Assembly: GCF_002906155.1 (NCBI RefSeq)
Contig: NZ_MUJK01000015.1
Span: 1 to 64,000, forward strand
Direction of reading: 5' to 3'
Source: Pseudomonas laurylsulfativorans
Lineage (GTDB): Bacteria; Pseudomonadota; Gammaproteobacteria; Pseudomonadales; Pseudomonadaceae
Length of the DNA: 64,000 nucleotides
The notes beneath the pieces were generated by a model that saw only the letters and a list, made by a program, of their open reading frames with translations, ran no database searches and was not told the DNA's origin. The position numbers and the translations under genes are program-made. Of the stretch, positions 49,218 through 57,992 are shown piece by piece; the first letter of the stretch is position 1, and every line of letters starts with the position of its first letter.

Positions 49218-49884
49218 ACTGCGCATTGGTGTGGTGGACAGCGGCCACTCGGCAGCACAACGGGTGCAGGTGATCGCCGGTCGGCGCTTTTCATTGCTTG
49301 AAGACGGCCTGGCCGAGGGCGACTTGCGCGACGATCCGCTGGGGCATGGCAGTGCCGTGATCGAGGCGATCGGCCGGCGCGCACCGTCGGCGCTGTTTTG
49401 CGTGGCGCAGGTGTTCGATCAGCGCGGTGTCACCAGCGCCTTGCAGATCGCCACGGCGATTGACTGGCTGTTGGCGCAGGATGTGCGACTGATCAATTTG
49501 AGCCTTGGCTTGCGCCAGGATCGCAGCTTGCTGCGCGAGGCCTGCGCGGCGGCGGTGGCGCGGGGCGTTTTGCTGTGTGCGTCGAGCCCGGCCCAGGGGG
49601 AAGGGGTGTTTCCGGCCAATTATCCGCAGGTGTTGCGGGTCACCGGCGATGCGCGCTGCGCCGAACAGGAATGGTCGTGGCTCAACACTGTCCAGGCGGA
49701 TTTCGCCGCGTGTGTGCATGGCACCTACCCGGGGCAATCCGGGGCGAGCCTCGGTTGTGCAGCCTTGAGCGGGCACATCGCCGGGTTTCTCGCCGAACAG
49801 CCTGACGCCAGCAATGAGCAAGTCATCGAGTGGTTGCGCGAGCATGCCCGTTACCGTGGCCCGGAACGGCGCTTCGGGCCATGA
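49207..49884 (+). CDS. qhpE: Subtilisin-like protease that cuts the leader of the QHNDH gamma subunit (QhpE)
   Basis: 225-residue compact S8-family serine protease. Seen: catalytic Asp in IGVVDSGHS, catalytic His in LGHGSAVIEAI, LINLSLGLRQD, and the catalytic Ser in GQSGASLGCAALSGHIAGFL. It has no signal peptide or prodomain, consistent with a cytoplasmic role in removing the 28-residue leader from QhpC after cross-linking. The small size is usual for QhpE. It overlaps qhpF (11 bases) and qhpG (ATGA). Confidence 0.9.
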   Translation: MKSELRIGVVDSGHSAAQRVQVIAGRRFSLLEDGLAEGDLRDDPLGHGSAVIEAIGRRAPSALFCVAQVFDQRGVTSALQIATAIDWLLAQDVRLINLSLGLRQDRSLLREACAAAVARGVLLCASSPAQGEGVFPANYPQVLRVTGDARCAEQEWSWLNTVQADFAACVHGTYPGQSGASLGCAALSGHIAGFLAEQPDASNEQVIEWLREHARYRGPERRFGP

Positions 49885-51179
49885 CCGACATCGTCATTCT
49901 TGGCGCCGGGCCGGCCGGCGCAGCCGTCGCGCTGGGGCTACGGCGGTTGGGCCATGGCGTCACGCTGATCAGCGAATGGCGCCGGTTTGCGGCGCTCGAA
50001 GGGGTATCCGTGCGGGTTCTGGAGGCCTTGCGCAGTGCCGGCCTGCAGCACGCACTGGCAGATGCGGCCTTACCGTCCCAGCGGCAGGTCTCGTGGAATG
50101 GCCAGCAACATGCGCAGAACATCGAGTATCTGCTTGACCGGCCGGTTTTTGACCAGGGCCTGCGCGAGGATTTGCGCCTGGCTGGGGTTGCGCTGATCGA
50201 AGGCCGGGTGCTGACGGTTCAGTCATCGGCCAATGGTCATCGAATCGAAATCGATGGACGCGAACCGCTATTCGCTCCGTTTTTCGTCGAGGCCCGCGGA
50301 CGCCAGGCCCCGGCAATCGGCAAGGGCCTGCGCGGCCCCGAGACCGTCAGCTTGCTCAATCGCTGGCAGGGTTCGCCGGGTAGCACCGCCAGCGCCGTGG
50401 AAAGCCTTGAGGACGGCTGGGCCTGGATGGCGCGCCGTGCTGACGGCCAGTGTTACTGGCAATGGACGGTGGACGTGGCCAGCGCCGGGTTGCCGGGCAA
50501 GGCTATGTTGCTCGATTACTGCCGGCAGCGGCGCCAGGGTTCGACGCTGGCCACGGCATTTTTTGCAGGCGTTGCAGAAGCTGATCTACAGCTGCACGCC
50601 CGCAGCAGCACGGCAATTCTGAGCCCGCAGGTGTGTGGCGAAAACTGGATTCGGGTCGGCGATGCGGCAATGGCCGTCGACCCGCTGTCGGGCAATGGAA
50701 TCTTTCAGTCGTTGTCTTCGGCGTTGCAGGCTCCGGCGGTGATCAACACGCTGCTGTGCAAGCCCGAACGGGCGGCGCTGGCCCAGCGGTTTCACCAGCA
50801 GCGGGTGGAACAGTTGTTTTTGCGTTTTGCGCGAATCGGCCGGGATTTTTATGCCGATGAGCAGCGTTGGCTGGACCAACCTTTCTGGCAGGCACGACGG
50901 AACTGGCCAGACGCCGAGGTGGCCCATGCCGAGGCGGATTTCAATGCGCTGAGAATCGAGCGGGCGCCGGTGTTGCGTGATGGGTTGGTCGATGAGGCCG
51001 AGGTGGTGATCACGGTGGATCAGCCGTTGGGCATCTGGCATGTGCAGGGGGTTGAGGTGGCGCCGTTGGTGCAGAGGTTAAAGCAGGGCGAGCCGGCGGG
51101 TCAGGTGTTGGCTGGGTTGACGGTGGAGCAGGGAAGGATGGTCAAAAGTTGGTTGTTGGCTCAGGGATTCAAACCCTGA
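49881..51179 (+). CDS. qhpG: FAD-dependent monooxygenase for CTQ cofactor formation (QhpG)
   Basis: 432-residue flavoprotein. FAD-binding ILGAGPAGAAVALGLRRLGH lies at residues 5-24, and the second flavin motif VGDAAMAVDPLSGNGIFQSL at about 265-284 is typical of the halogenase/monooxygenase group. QhpG hydroxylates the tryptophan that becomes cysteine tryptophylquinone in the gamma subunit; it is related to LodB of lysine oxidase maturation. ATG 49881 overlaps the qhpE stop; the frame is open to 49830 inside qhpE. It is the last gene of the peaR-qhpF-qhpE-qhpG operon and is followed by a single REP. Confidence 0.9.
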   Translation: MTDIVILGAGPAGAAVALGLRRLGHGVTLISEWRRFAALEGVSVRVLEALRSAGLQHALADAALPSQRQVSWNGQQHAQNIEYLLDRPVFDQGLREDLRLAGVALIEGRVLTVQSSANGHRIEIDGREPLFAPFFVEARGRQAPAIGKGLRGPETVSLLNRWQGSPGSTASAVESLEDGWAWMARRADGQCYWQWTVDVASAGLPGKAMLLDYCRQRRQGSTLATAFFAGVAEADLQLHARSSTAILSPQVCGENWIRVGDAAMAVDPLSGNGIFQSLSSALQAPAVINTLLCKPERAALAQRFHQQRVEQLFLRFARIGRDFYADEQRWLDQPFWQARRNWPDAEVAHAEADFNALRIERAPVLRDGLVDEAEVVITVDQPLGIWHVQGVEVAPLVQRLKQGEPAGQVLAGLTVEQGRMVKSWLLAQGFKP

Positions 51180-51198
51180 CATTCGAGTTGTCTGAGAT

Positions 51199-51231
51199 GG
51201 CCCCTTCGCGAGCCTGCTCGCGAAGGCGGCC
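51199..51231. repeat. Single REP palindrome
   Basis: CCCCTTCGCGAGCCTGCTCG followed by CGAAGGCGG: one palindromic REP unit between the convergent qhpG and aldehyde dehydrogenase genes; the hairpin could end both transcripts. Confidence 0.75.
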
Positions 51232-51247
51232 TGAAAGACGCTGCAAA

Positions 51248-52738
51248 TTACAGTTTGATCAACACCGACTTCAACTCGGTGTAATGCTCGATCGCCGCAT
51301 ACCCCATCTCACGCCCGACCCCGGACATCTTGTAGCCGCCAAACGGCAGCGCCGGGTCCAGGGCGCTGTGGCAGTTGACCCACACCGAGCCTGACTTGAT
51401 GCGCGGAATCATCCGGTGCACCGCCGCCAGGTCATTGGACCAGATGCTCGCCCCCAACCCGTAGGGACTGTCGTTGGCCATGCGCAAGGCATCGGCCTCG
51501 TCATCGAACGGGATGGCCACCAGCACCGGGCCGAAGATTTCTTCCTGCACCAGTGAGTGCTTCTGATCGACGTCGACAATCACTGTCGGCTTGACGAAGA
51601 ACCCTGGACCAAATTGCTCGCCACCGCAGGCAATGGTGGCACCGCTTTCCCGGCCCTTTTCGATGTAGCCGTAGACGCGCTCCTGCTGCCGCGCCGAGAT
51701 CAACGGGCCCATGTCGACACTCGGGTCCAGGCCGTTGCCGAGTTTCATGGCGTTGGCGATATCGCTGATGTCCGCCACCACATTGTCGAAATGCTTGCGC
51801 TGCACATACAGTCTGGAACCTGCGCAGCAGACCTGGCCCTGGTTGAAGAAAATCGCGCTGGCGGCCCCGGCCGCGGCGGTTTTCAGGTCGGCGTCGGCCA
51901 TGACGATGGTTGGCGACTTGCCGCCCAGTTCCAGGGTGACCCGGGTCATGGAGTCCATGGCGATCTTGCCGATCTGCTTGCCCACGGCGGTGGAGCCGGT
52001 GAAGGTCAGCTTGTCCACCAGCGGGTTGTGGGTCAGGGCTGAACCTGCGGTGATGCCGGTGCCGGTGACGACGTTGAACACGCCTTCGGGATAACCGGCT
52101 TCCAGCACCAGTTCGGCGAGTTTCAGTGCAGTCAGCGGGGTTTCGTCGGCGGGCTTGAGCACCACGGTGCATCCGGTGGCCAGGGCCGGGCCGAGTTTCC
52201 AGCAGGCCAGCAGCAGCGGGAAGTTCCAGGCGACGATGGCGCCGACTACGCCCACCGCTTCACGACGGATGAAGCTGTGGAACTGGTCGTTGGGCATCAG
52301 CGGTGCCGACACGTCAACGGTAGAACCTTCGATCTTGGTCGCCCAGCCGGCCATGTAGCGCAGGAAGTCGATTGACAGTTGTACGTCCATCACCTGGGCC
52401 ACGGCTGCGCTTTTACCGTTGTTCAGGCATTCCAGTTGCGCCAGCAGCTCGGCGTCGCGCTGCATCAGGTCGGCGAGTTTCCACAACAGGTTCTGCCGCT
52501 CCCGGGGGCGTGTACGGGTCCAGGCCGAATCGTCGAACGCCTGGCGGGCGGCGAGTACCGCACGGTCGACATCCTTTGGCGTGGCCCGTGGCACCACGCA
52601 CAACACCTCACCGGTGGCCGGGTTGTGCAGCGGCATGGTCTGGCCGTCGGCGGCCTCGACCCAGTCACCGCCGATCAGCATGCGCGGGGCGCGTTGGATG
52701 AACGCCGAAGTGGCGGGAAGCAGGTTTGGGAGCGACAT
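51248..52738 (-). CDS. NAD-dependent aldehyde dehydrogenase (phenylacetaldehyde dehydrogenase-like, PeaE type)
   Basis: 496-residue aldehyde dehydrogenase. Seen: VVGAIVAWNFPLLLACWKLGPA (cofactor side), LTFTGSTAVGKQI, the catalytic glutamate in VTLELGGKSPTIV and the catalytic cysteine in FNQGQVCCAGSRLYV. Start ATG 52738 follows a GAGG ribosome site and gives the normal length; the frame is open to 52972 but the extra 78 residues are not family-like and would span the promoter. It oxidises the aldehyde released by the amine dehydrogenase, probably phenylacetaldehyde to phenylacetate, as with PeaE in P. putida. It is convergent with qhpG and divergent from qhpA, and has its own sigma-54 promoter. 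Confidence 0.93.
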   Translation of the reverse strand: MSLPNLLPATSAFIQRAPRMLIGGDWVEAADGQTMPLHNPATGEVLCVVPRATPKDVDRAVLAARQAFDDSAWTRTRPRERQNLLWKLADLMQRDAELLAQLECLNNGKSAAVAQVMDVQLSIDFLRYMAGWATKIEGSTVDVSAPLMPNDQFHSFIRREAVGVVGAIVAWNFPLLLACWKLGPALATGCTVVLKPADETPLTALKLAELVLEAGYPEGVFNVVTGTGITAGSALTHNPLVDKLTFTGSTAVGKQIGKIAMDSMTRVTLELGGKSPTIVMADADLKTAAAGAASAIFFNQGQVCCAGSRLYVQRKHFDNVVADISDIANAMKLGNGLDPSVDMGPLISARQQERVYGYIEKGRESGATIACGGEQFGPGFFVKPTVIVDVDQKHSLVQEEIFGPVLVAIPFDDEADALRMANDSPYGLGASIWSNDLAAVHRMIPRIKSGSVWVNCHSALDPALPFGGYKMSGVGREMGYAAIEHYTELKSVLIKL

Positions 52739-52775
52739 GTTGAAACCTCGTCTTGTTCGTGTGGCGAGGTCTTTC

Positions 52776-52790
52776 GCAACGGTTGTGCCA
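52776..52790 (-). promoter_or_regulatory. Sigma-54 (-24/-12) promoter of the aldehyde dehydrogenase
   Basis: Read on the minus strand: TGGCAC (52790-52785), 5 bases, TTGC (52779-52776), an exact match to the -24/-12 consensus with correct spacing. Transcription would start at about 52764, 26 bases before ATG 52738. The AcoR-type activator in the same locus supports it. Confidence 0.88.
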
Positions 52791-52855
52791 GTTTGGCCAA
52801 AGCGCCGTGTTAGCAGGCTTGAGCGGAAAAAGCAGCTCATGAACGAGCGCTGGAC

Positions 52856-52868
52856 TGTCGCAAACTGA
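52856..52868. promoter_or_regulatory. Candidate activator site upstream of the aldehyde dehydrogenase promoter
   Basis: TGTCGCAAACTGA, about 70 bases upstream of the -24 element on the minus strand. A near copy, TGTCGCGAAATTGA, sits upstream of the divergent qhpA gene at 53069. The distance is right for an enhancer site of a sigma-54 activator. Only two copies exist here, so support is limited. Confidence 0.4.
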
Positions 52869-52897
52869 GACGCCGCTGACACACTCGTTGCCCCCCC

Positions 52898-52999
52898 CTG
52901 TAGGAGCTGGCTTGCCAGCGATGGACTCGAATGCGCCGCGTTGAACCAGTCATCACGCATTATCGTTAACAACCATCGCTGGCAAGCCAGCTCCTACAG
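52898..52999. repeat. REP pair (inverted)
   Basis: CTGTAGGAGCTGGCTTGCCA at the left and its reverse complement TGGCAAGCCAGCTCCTACAG at the right. It sits in the 553-base region between the divergent aldehyde dehydrogenase and qhpA genes and separates their promoter regions. Confidence 0.9.
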
Positions 53000-53068
53000 A
53001 AAGCCAAACGATCATTGGTCATCAGCCCTTGGCGTGGCTCGCCTATGCTCGTCTCAGAGTGCAACAGT

Positions 53069-53082
53069 TGTCGCGAAATTGA
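53069..53082. promoter_or_regulatory. Candidate activator site upstream of qhpA
   Basis: TGTCGCGAAATTGA, the partner of the motif at 52856, about 80-90 bases before the sigma-54-like element at 53162. It is preceded by TGCAACAGT. Proposed enhancer site for the AcoR-type regulator. Confidence 0.4.
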
Positions 53083-53161
53083 ACGTGTTGCCGCGATGGC
53101 ATGACTGGCAAAACGCCCGTCGATTCCGGCAAATCATTGATTCATTGAGGTATTCGTAAGC

Positions 53162-53177
53162 TGGCACGCTCCGTGTA
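53162..53177 (+). promoter_or_regulatory. Sigma-54-like promoter of qhpA
   Basis: TGGCACG at 53162 is a perfect -24 element. At the correct spacing the -12 reads GTGTA instead of TTGCA, so only part of it is conserved; a better TTGC occurs 5 bases too far downstream. It lies 115 bases before the qhpA start. Plausible given the perfect sigma-54 promoter of the divergent gene, but imperfect. Confidence 0.45.
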
Positions 53178-53291
53178 TTGCTCATCGCAGACGTTTCTCT
53201 TGCCTCCGTCAGCGGCTTGCCGCCGGCGGCAGAAACCAAAAAAAACGATAAGCCACAACAATAAGAACGCACCGTGCGAGGTTCGACGTTG

Positions 53292-54872
53292 ATGAAGAGA
53301 AAACTCCGATCAGGCATGAGCGCCAGCCTGCTGGCCGTAGCCGCTTGTGTAGCGCTGCATTCGCCTTATAGCCTGGCAGCCCGCGACGCCCAGACCATCC
53401 TCAAGGAAACCTGTCAGGGCTGTCACACCCCAGAAGCCGATAACGCCCTCAGCCGCATCAGCCACCAGCGCAAAACGCCGGAAGGCTGGCTGATGAGCAT
53501 CGCCCGCATGCAGACCATGCACGGTTTGCAGATCAGCGACGACGATCGTCGCACGCTGGTCAAATACCTGGCCGACACCCAGGGCCTGGCGCCGAGCGAA
53601 ACCGATGGTGTGCGTTATGCGCTGGAGCGCCGGCTCAATACCGTCGAGCACTTCGACGACCAGACCAGCCAGATGTGCGGCCGCTGCCACTCCGGTGCGC
53701 GGGTTGCCTTGCAACGGCGTCCGGCGCAGGAGTGGGAACGCCTGGTGAATTTCCACCTCGGTCAGTGGCCGTCCCTGGAATACCAGGCACTGGCCCGTGA
53801 CCGCGACTGGTTCGACCTTGCCCGCAAAGACATGGTGCCGCTGTTGGCCAAGCGTTATGCGCTGGACAACCCGGCCTGGAAAAAATGGCAGAGCGTGGCG
53901 CCCAAAGCCGATGCGCTGGTCGGCGACTGGAGTTTCAGCGGCCACTTGCCGGGCAAGGGTGAACTGGCCGGTGTCATGAGCGTAACCGCTGACGGCAGCG
54001 ACACCTTCAAGGTCAGCGTCAAGGGGCAGTACGCCGATGGCAGTCCGTTCAATGGCGAGGGCAGTGCAATTCTCTACACCGGCTACGAATGGCGCGGCAA
54101 CGTGACCATCGATGGCGTGACCATGCGTCAGGTGTTCGCCGCGCAAGGCACTGCCATGCAGGGGCGGATGTTCGAGGCCGAGCACGACGAGCGCGGCCTG
54201 GACTTCGTCGCCGCCAAGCAGGGTTCCCAGCGGTTGCTGGCGGTGCAGCCGGGCTATGTGAAGGCCGGTAGCGAAACCGAGGTGACCCTGATCGGCAGTG
54301 GCCTGAGCGGCAAGCCGAACTTCGGCAAAGGCGTGGAAGTGCTCGAAGTCGTCTCGCAGAGCCCGGAGCAGATCAAAGTCAAACTCAAGGCCGCCGCCAA
54401 TGCCCAGCCGGGTACGCGCGCAGTCACTGTCGGCACGCTGAAAGGCCCGAGCCTGTCGGTGTACAGCAAAATCGATGCAGTCAAAGTGGTGCCGGAATTC
54501 TCGGTGGCGCGGATCGGCGAGGGCGGTGGCTCGACGCCGAAAGTCCAGGGTCGTTTCGACGCGGAAGCCTGGGGCAAGGGCGCTGACGGCAAGCCGTATC
54601 GCATCGGTGTGTTCCCGGCGCAATGGAAGGTCGAGGCCTTCGACGACCGCGCCAAGGAAGACGAAGACGTCAAGTTCGCCGGCACCATGCAGGCCGACGC
54701 AGGCGTATTCACCCCGGGCGATGCCGGGCCGAACCCGGCACGCAAGATGTCCACCAACAATGCCGGCAACCTCAAGGTGATCGCCGCCGTCGACGACGCA
54801 GGGAAATCCCTGACCGGCGAAGGCCACATGATCGTGACCGTGCAACGCTGGAACAATCCACCCATTCCATGA
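53292..54872 (+). CDS. qhpA: Quinohemoprotein amine dehydrogenase alpha subunit (diheme cytochrome c)
   Basis: 526-residue periplasmic subunit. Seen: signal peptide with hydrophobic core ASLLAVAACVALHS and cleavage near LAA-RDA (residue 30), two heme c sites CQGCH (41-45) and CGRCH (129-133), then three beta-barrel domains with Ig-like repeats (for example VQPGYVKAGSETEVTLIGSG). The enzyme oxidatively deaminates primary amines and passes electrons through these hemes to a soluble acceptor. ATG 53292 is used because it opens directly into the basic signal-peptide start; GTG 53274 is the alternative. First gene of the qhpADCB operon; called peaA in the P. putida phenylethylamine pathway. Confidence 0.96.
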   Translation: MKRKLRSGMSASLLAVAACVALHSPYSLAARDAQTILKETCQGCHTPEADNALSRISHQRKTPEGWLMSIARMQTMHGLQISDDDRRTLVKYLADTQGLAPSETDGVRYALERRLNTVEHFDDQTSQMCGRCHSGARVALQRRPAQEWERLVNFHLGQWPSLEYQALARDRDWFDLARKDMVPLLAKRYALDNPAWKKWQSVAPKADALVGDWSFSGHLPGKGELAGVMSVTADGSDTFKVSVKGQYADGSPFNGEGSAILYTGYEWRGNVTIDGVTMRQVFAAQGTAMQGRMFEAEHDERGLDFVAAKQGSQRLLAVQPGYVKAGSETEVTLIGSGLSGKPNFGKGVEVLEVVSQSPEQIKVKLKAAANAQPGTRAVTVGTLKGPSLSVYSKIDAVKVVPEFSVARIGEGGGSTPKVQGRFDAEAWGKGADGKPYRIGVFPAQWKVEAFDDRAKEDEDVKFAGTMQADAGVFTPGDAGPNPARKMSTNNAGNLKVIAAVDDAGKSLTGEGHMIVTVQRWNNPPIP

Positions 54873-54953
54873 TGTGCCTGACCTGCAACGTTTCAGACAC
54901 TTTTTCGGAATGACAGCAGGTCCTCAAAGCAGGGCCTGCACAGGAGGTTTGCC

Positions 54954-56384
54954 ATGGGCGCTATCTTGAATCTGGTCGAACGCAACCTGCATGAAGTGCA
55001 GGTCGATGCCGACCGCATGCTGTTTCACATCCCCAGCAGTTCGCTGTTCGCCAGCGATGAACTGACGGGCACCATCATCGATACCCTGCGCGGCCCCGGC
55101 TGCTCCTCGGACGACCTGATCCAGCGCCTGGCCGCGCGGTTCAACGGCGAGGAAATCACTGAGACCCTGCGCGAACTGATGGCCCTGGAACTGGTCAGCG
55201 ACGGTTCGCCGCTGACCCCGGACATCGCCACCAAGCGGGTCGAGCGCACGGCAATCAATACCGTGGTGCTCAACGTCAACACCGGCTGCAACCTGAGCTG
55301 CACCTATTGCTACAAGGAAGACCTCGACAAGCCGTCGGCGGGCAAAAAAATGGACGTCGAAACGGCGATTGCCTCGGTGGAAATGCTGCTGCGCGAATCC
55401 CCGGACGAAGAGCGTTTCACCGTGGTGTTCTTCGGTGGCGAGCCGCTGAGCAACCGCAAGCTGATCGAATACATGGTCGACTATTGTGAGAAGCGTTTTC
55501 GCGAGGCCGGCAAGTTCGTCGAGTTCGTGATGACCACCAACGCCACGCTGCTCACCGAAGAAACCGTGGACTACCTCAATGCTCACCGCTTCGGTTTGTC
55601 CGTGAGCATCGACGGGCCGAAAACCGTGCACGACCGCAACCGCATCACCGTGGGCGGGCAGGGCACTTATGACGTGGTGCGGCGCAAGGCCGAGATGCTG
55701 CTGTCGCGCTACAACAGCCGTCCGGTGGGCGCGCGGGTAACGCTGACCACTGGCGTGACCGACGTCGAAACCATCTGGGATCACCTGTTCAACGAGCTGG
55801 GTTTCGCCGAAGTCGGCTTTGCCCCGGTGACGTCGGGCGATATAAGCAGCTTCAACCTCACCAGCGACGAGCTGATCGAAGTCTTCGCCAGCATGAAACG
55901 CCTCGGTCGGCGTTATCTGGAAGCGGCGCTGGAGCACCGCAACATCGGTTTCTCCAACCTGCACCAGTTGATCACCGACATCCACGAAGGCCACAAGAAA
56001 GCCCTGCCATGCGGCGCGGGCCTGAAGATGCTGGCGGTGGATCACAAGGGCGAACTGAACCTGTGCCACCGCTTTACCGGTTCGAGCCTGCCGACCTTCG
56101 GCAATGTCCACAGCGGTGTGAAACAGGTGGAGTTGAATGACTTCCTGTCCCAGCGCCTGGACCGCACCAACACCGGCTGCGAGGACTGCCAGATCCGCAA
56201 CCTGTGTTCCGGCGGCTGCTACCACGAAAGCTACGCCCGCTATGGCGACCCGACTCATCCGACCTATCACTACTGCGAACTGATGCGTGACTGGGTCGAC
56301 TTCGGCATCGAGGTCTACACCCGGATCATGGCCAATAACCCTGCGTTCATCAGCAGTTACATCACTCCGCGCAAGGCTCACTGA
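54954..56384 (+). CDS. qhpD: Radical SAM maturase that makes thioether cross-links in the gamma subunit (QhpD)
   Basis: 476-residue radical SAM/SPASM enzyme. Seen: CNLSCTYC at 112-119, the cluster motif CxxxCxxC with Y120; VVFFGGEPL; and a C-terminal SPASM region with [19 protein letters not shown], then [17 protein letters not shown] and a last cysteine in YHYCELM. It forms the Cys-Asp and Cys-Glu bonds in QhpC before export. A GGAGG ribosome site precedes ATG 54954. It lies between qhpA and qhpC, one base before qhpC, as in other qhp loci. Confidence 0.96.
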   Translation: MGAILNLVERNLHEVQVDADRMLFHIPSSSLFASDELTGTIIDTLRGPGCSSDDLIQRLAARFNGEEITETLRELMALELVSDGSPLTPDIATKRVERTAINTVVLNVNTGCNLSCTYCYKEDLDKPSAGKKMDVETAIASVEMLLRESPDEERFTVVFFGGEPLSNRKLIEYMVDYCEKRFREAGKFVEFVMTTNATLLTEETVDYLNAHRFGLSVSIDGPKTVHDRNRITVGGQGTYDVVRRKAEMLLSRYNSRPVGARVTLTTGVTDVETIWDHLFNELGFAEVGFAPVTSGDISSFNLTSDELIEVFASMKRLGRRYLEAALEHRNIGFSNLHQLITDIHEGHKKALPCGAGLKMLAVDHKGELNLCHRFTGSSLPTFGNVHSGVKQVELNDFLSQRLDRTNTGCEDCQIRNLCSGGCYHESYARYGDPTHPTYHYCELMRDWVDFGIEVYTRIMANNPAFISSYITPRKAH

Positions 56385-56385
56385 T

Positions 56386-56709
56386 ATGAAACATCTCAAG
56401 GCAATCAATAACAAAGCGTTGAAGCTGGATCAGGCCGCGGACGAAAACCGCATTGAAGAAGTGGTGGCGATGAGTTCCGTGGCGGGCTGCGCCTCGACCA
56501 CCGACCCGGGCTGGGAAATCGACGCGTTTGGCGGTGTGTCGTCGCTGTGCCAGCCAATGGAGGCCGACCTCTACGGTTGCTCCGACCCTTGCTGGTGGCC
56601 GGCCCAGGTGCCCGACATGATGAGCACCTACCCGGATTGGAACAAGGATGCCCAGGCGTCCAACGACAACTGGCGCAACCTCGGCACTGTCTTCCCGAAA
56701 GACAAGTGA
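56386..56709 (+). CDS. qhpC: Quinohemoprotein amine dehydrogenase gamma subunit (carries CTQ and three thioether cross-links)
   Basis: 107-residue precursor: a 28-residue leader ([20 protein letters not shown] and following, ending EEVVA) and a 79-residue core starting MSSVAGC. In core numbering every cross-link residue known from P. putida is present: C7-E16, C27-D33 and C41-D49 for the thioethers, and C37-W43 for cysteine tryptophylquinone, within [16 protein letters not shown]. The leader is not a Sec signal; it is removed by QhpE. ATG 56386 lies one base after the qhpD stop; a longer frame to 56287 would lie inside qhpD. Catalytic subunit of the amine dehydrogenase. Confidence 0.97.
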   Translation: MKHLKAINNKALKLDQAADENRIEEVVAMSSVAGCASTTDPGWEIDAFGGVSSLCQPMEADLYGCSDPCWWPAQVPDMMSTYPDWNKDAQASNDNWRNLGTVFPKDK

Positions 56710-56733
56710 TCAGATAATAAGAAGGATTCCAGC

Positions 56734-57852
56734 ATGCACAGCATCAAAGCCTGCGGCCTGGCCGCTTTCGCCGTCCTGAGCAGTTGTTCGGTCAGTGTCC
56801 TGGCCGATGAAAACAGCGCACTGCAAGACGGTCACGAATACATGTTGACCACCAATTACCCGAACAACCTGCACGTGATCGACCTGGCCACCGACACCTT
56901 GTTCAAGACCTGCAAGATGCCCGATGCCTTCGGGCCCGGCACCGTGCAGCTGTCGCCGGACCGCAAGACCGCCTACGTGCTGAATAACCACTACGCGGAT
57001 GTCTATGGCGTCGAACTGGACAGCTGCAAACAGGTGTTCCACGCCAGCATCACCCAGAAGCCGGGGGAGAAAGCGAAATCGATGTTCGCCTTTACCCTCA
57101 GCCACGACGGCAAGGAACTGTACACCGTCGCCAACCCGACGCTGATGATGAACGATCGCTATGAAGTGCAGCAGCCTCGGCTGGATGTGTATGCGACGGA
57201 CGCCGGGATGGATGCCAAACCGGTGCGCAGTTTCCCGGCGCCGCGCCAGTTGACCATCATGCAGAGTGGCGATGACGGCACGCTGTACGTGGCCGGGGCG
57301 GACGTCTACAAGGTCAATGTGCAAACCGGCAAGTTCGACGTGCTGATCCCCAGCCGCCACTGGAAGCGCCCGAACTACAGCGCGCCGGACGTGCTCTACG
57401 TGTGGAACCAGCAGACCTATCGGCATGACTTCTCGCTGCTCTACACCGCGGCGAAATTCAAGGACAAGAAACAGGACCCGGCCACCGCCGAATACCTGTA
57501 CGGCCTGTTCAGTGTCGACCTGAAGACCGGCAAGACCGAAACCACCGATTTCGGCCCTTTGACGGAGATCTACTTCAGCGGGATGCGCTCGCCCAAGGAC
57601 CCGAACCTGATGTTTGGCGTGCTCAACCGTCTGGCGAAGTACGACATCAAACAGAAGAAAATGCTCCAGTCCGCCACGCTCGATCACTCGTATTACTGCA
57701 TTTCCTTCAACAAGGACGGCAGTAAGATCTACCTGGCGGGGACGTTCAACGACGTGGCGATCTTCGATGCCGACAGCCTGAAGCAGACGGGCAGCATCAA
57801 GTTGCCGGGCGGAGACATGGCGATTACCACGGCACAGATATTTGTCCGGTAG
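56734..57852 (+). CDS. qhpB: Quinohemoprotein amine dehydrogenase beta subunit (beta-propeller)
   Basis: 372-residue periplasmic subunit. Signal peptide with core LAAFAVLSSCSVSVLA, cleaved near residue 24 before DENSALQDG; then WD/YVTN-like beta-propeller repeats such as LTTNYPNNLHVIDLATDT, FTLSHDGKELYTVANP and SFNKDGSKIYLAG. It holds the gamma subunit in the complex. AAGGA ribosome site before ATG 56734, 24 bases after qhpC. Last gene of the operon; a REP pair follows. Confidence 0.95.
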   Translation: MHSIKACGLAAFAVLSSCSVSVLADENSALQDGHEYMLTTNYPNNLHVIDLATDTLFKTCKMPDAFGPGTVQLSPDRKTAYVLNNHYADVYGVELDSCKQVFHASITQKPGEKAKSMFAFTLSHDGKELYTVANPTLMMNDRYEVQQPRLDVYATDAGMDAKPVRSFPAPRQLTIMQSGDDGTLYVAGADVYKVNVQTGKFDVLIPSRHWKRPNYSAPDVLYVWNQQTYRHDFSLLYTAAKFKDKKQDPATAEYLYGLFSVDLKTGKTETTDFGPLTEIYFSGMRSPKDPNLMFGVLNRLAKYDIKQKKMLQSATLDHSYYCISFNKDGSKIYLAGTFNDVAIFDADSLKQTGSIKLPGGDMAITTAQIFVR

Positions 57853-57875
57853 ATTGCGACGTCCGGGCTGACGCC

Positions 57876-57970
57876 AATCGCGAGCAAGCTCGCTCCCACA
57901 GGGTTTTCGATCGTTCACAAAATTTGTGATCACCAAAAATCCACTGTGGGAGCGAGCTTGCTCGCGATAG
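57876..57970. repeat. REP pair (inverted)
   Basis: ATCGCGAGCAAGCTCGCTCC at the left and GGAGCGAGCTTGCTCGCGAT at the right, inverted, after the qhpB stop. It may stabilise the 3' end of the qhp transcript. Confidence 0.88.
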
Positions 57971-57992
57971 CGCCCTCAAGAACAGCACAAAA

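Noticed and set aside
53162-53182. TGGCAC with TTGC ten bases on, read as a consensus sigma-54 promoter for qhpA
   Set aside because: The spacing is 10 instead of 5 bases; only the version with a weak GTGTA -12 at correct spacing was kept, at low confidence.
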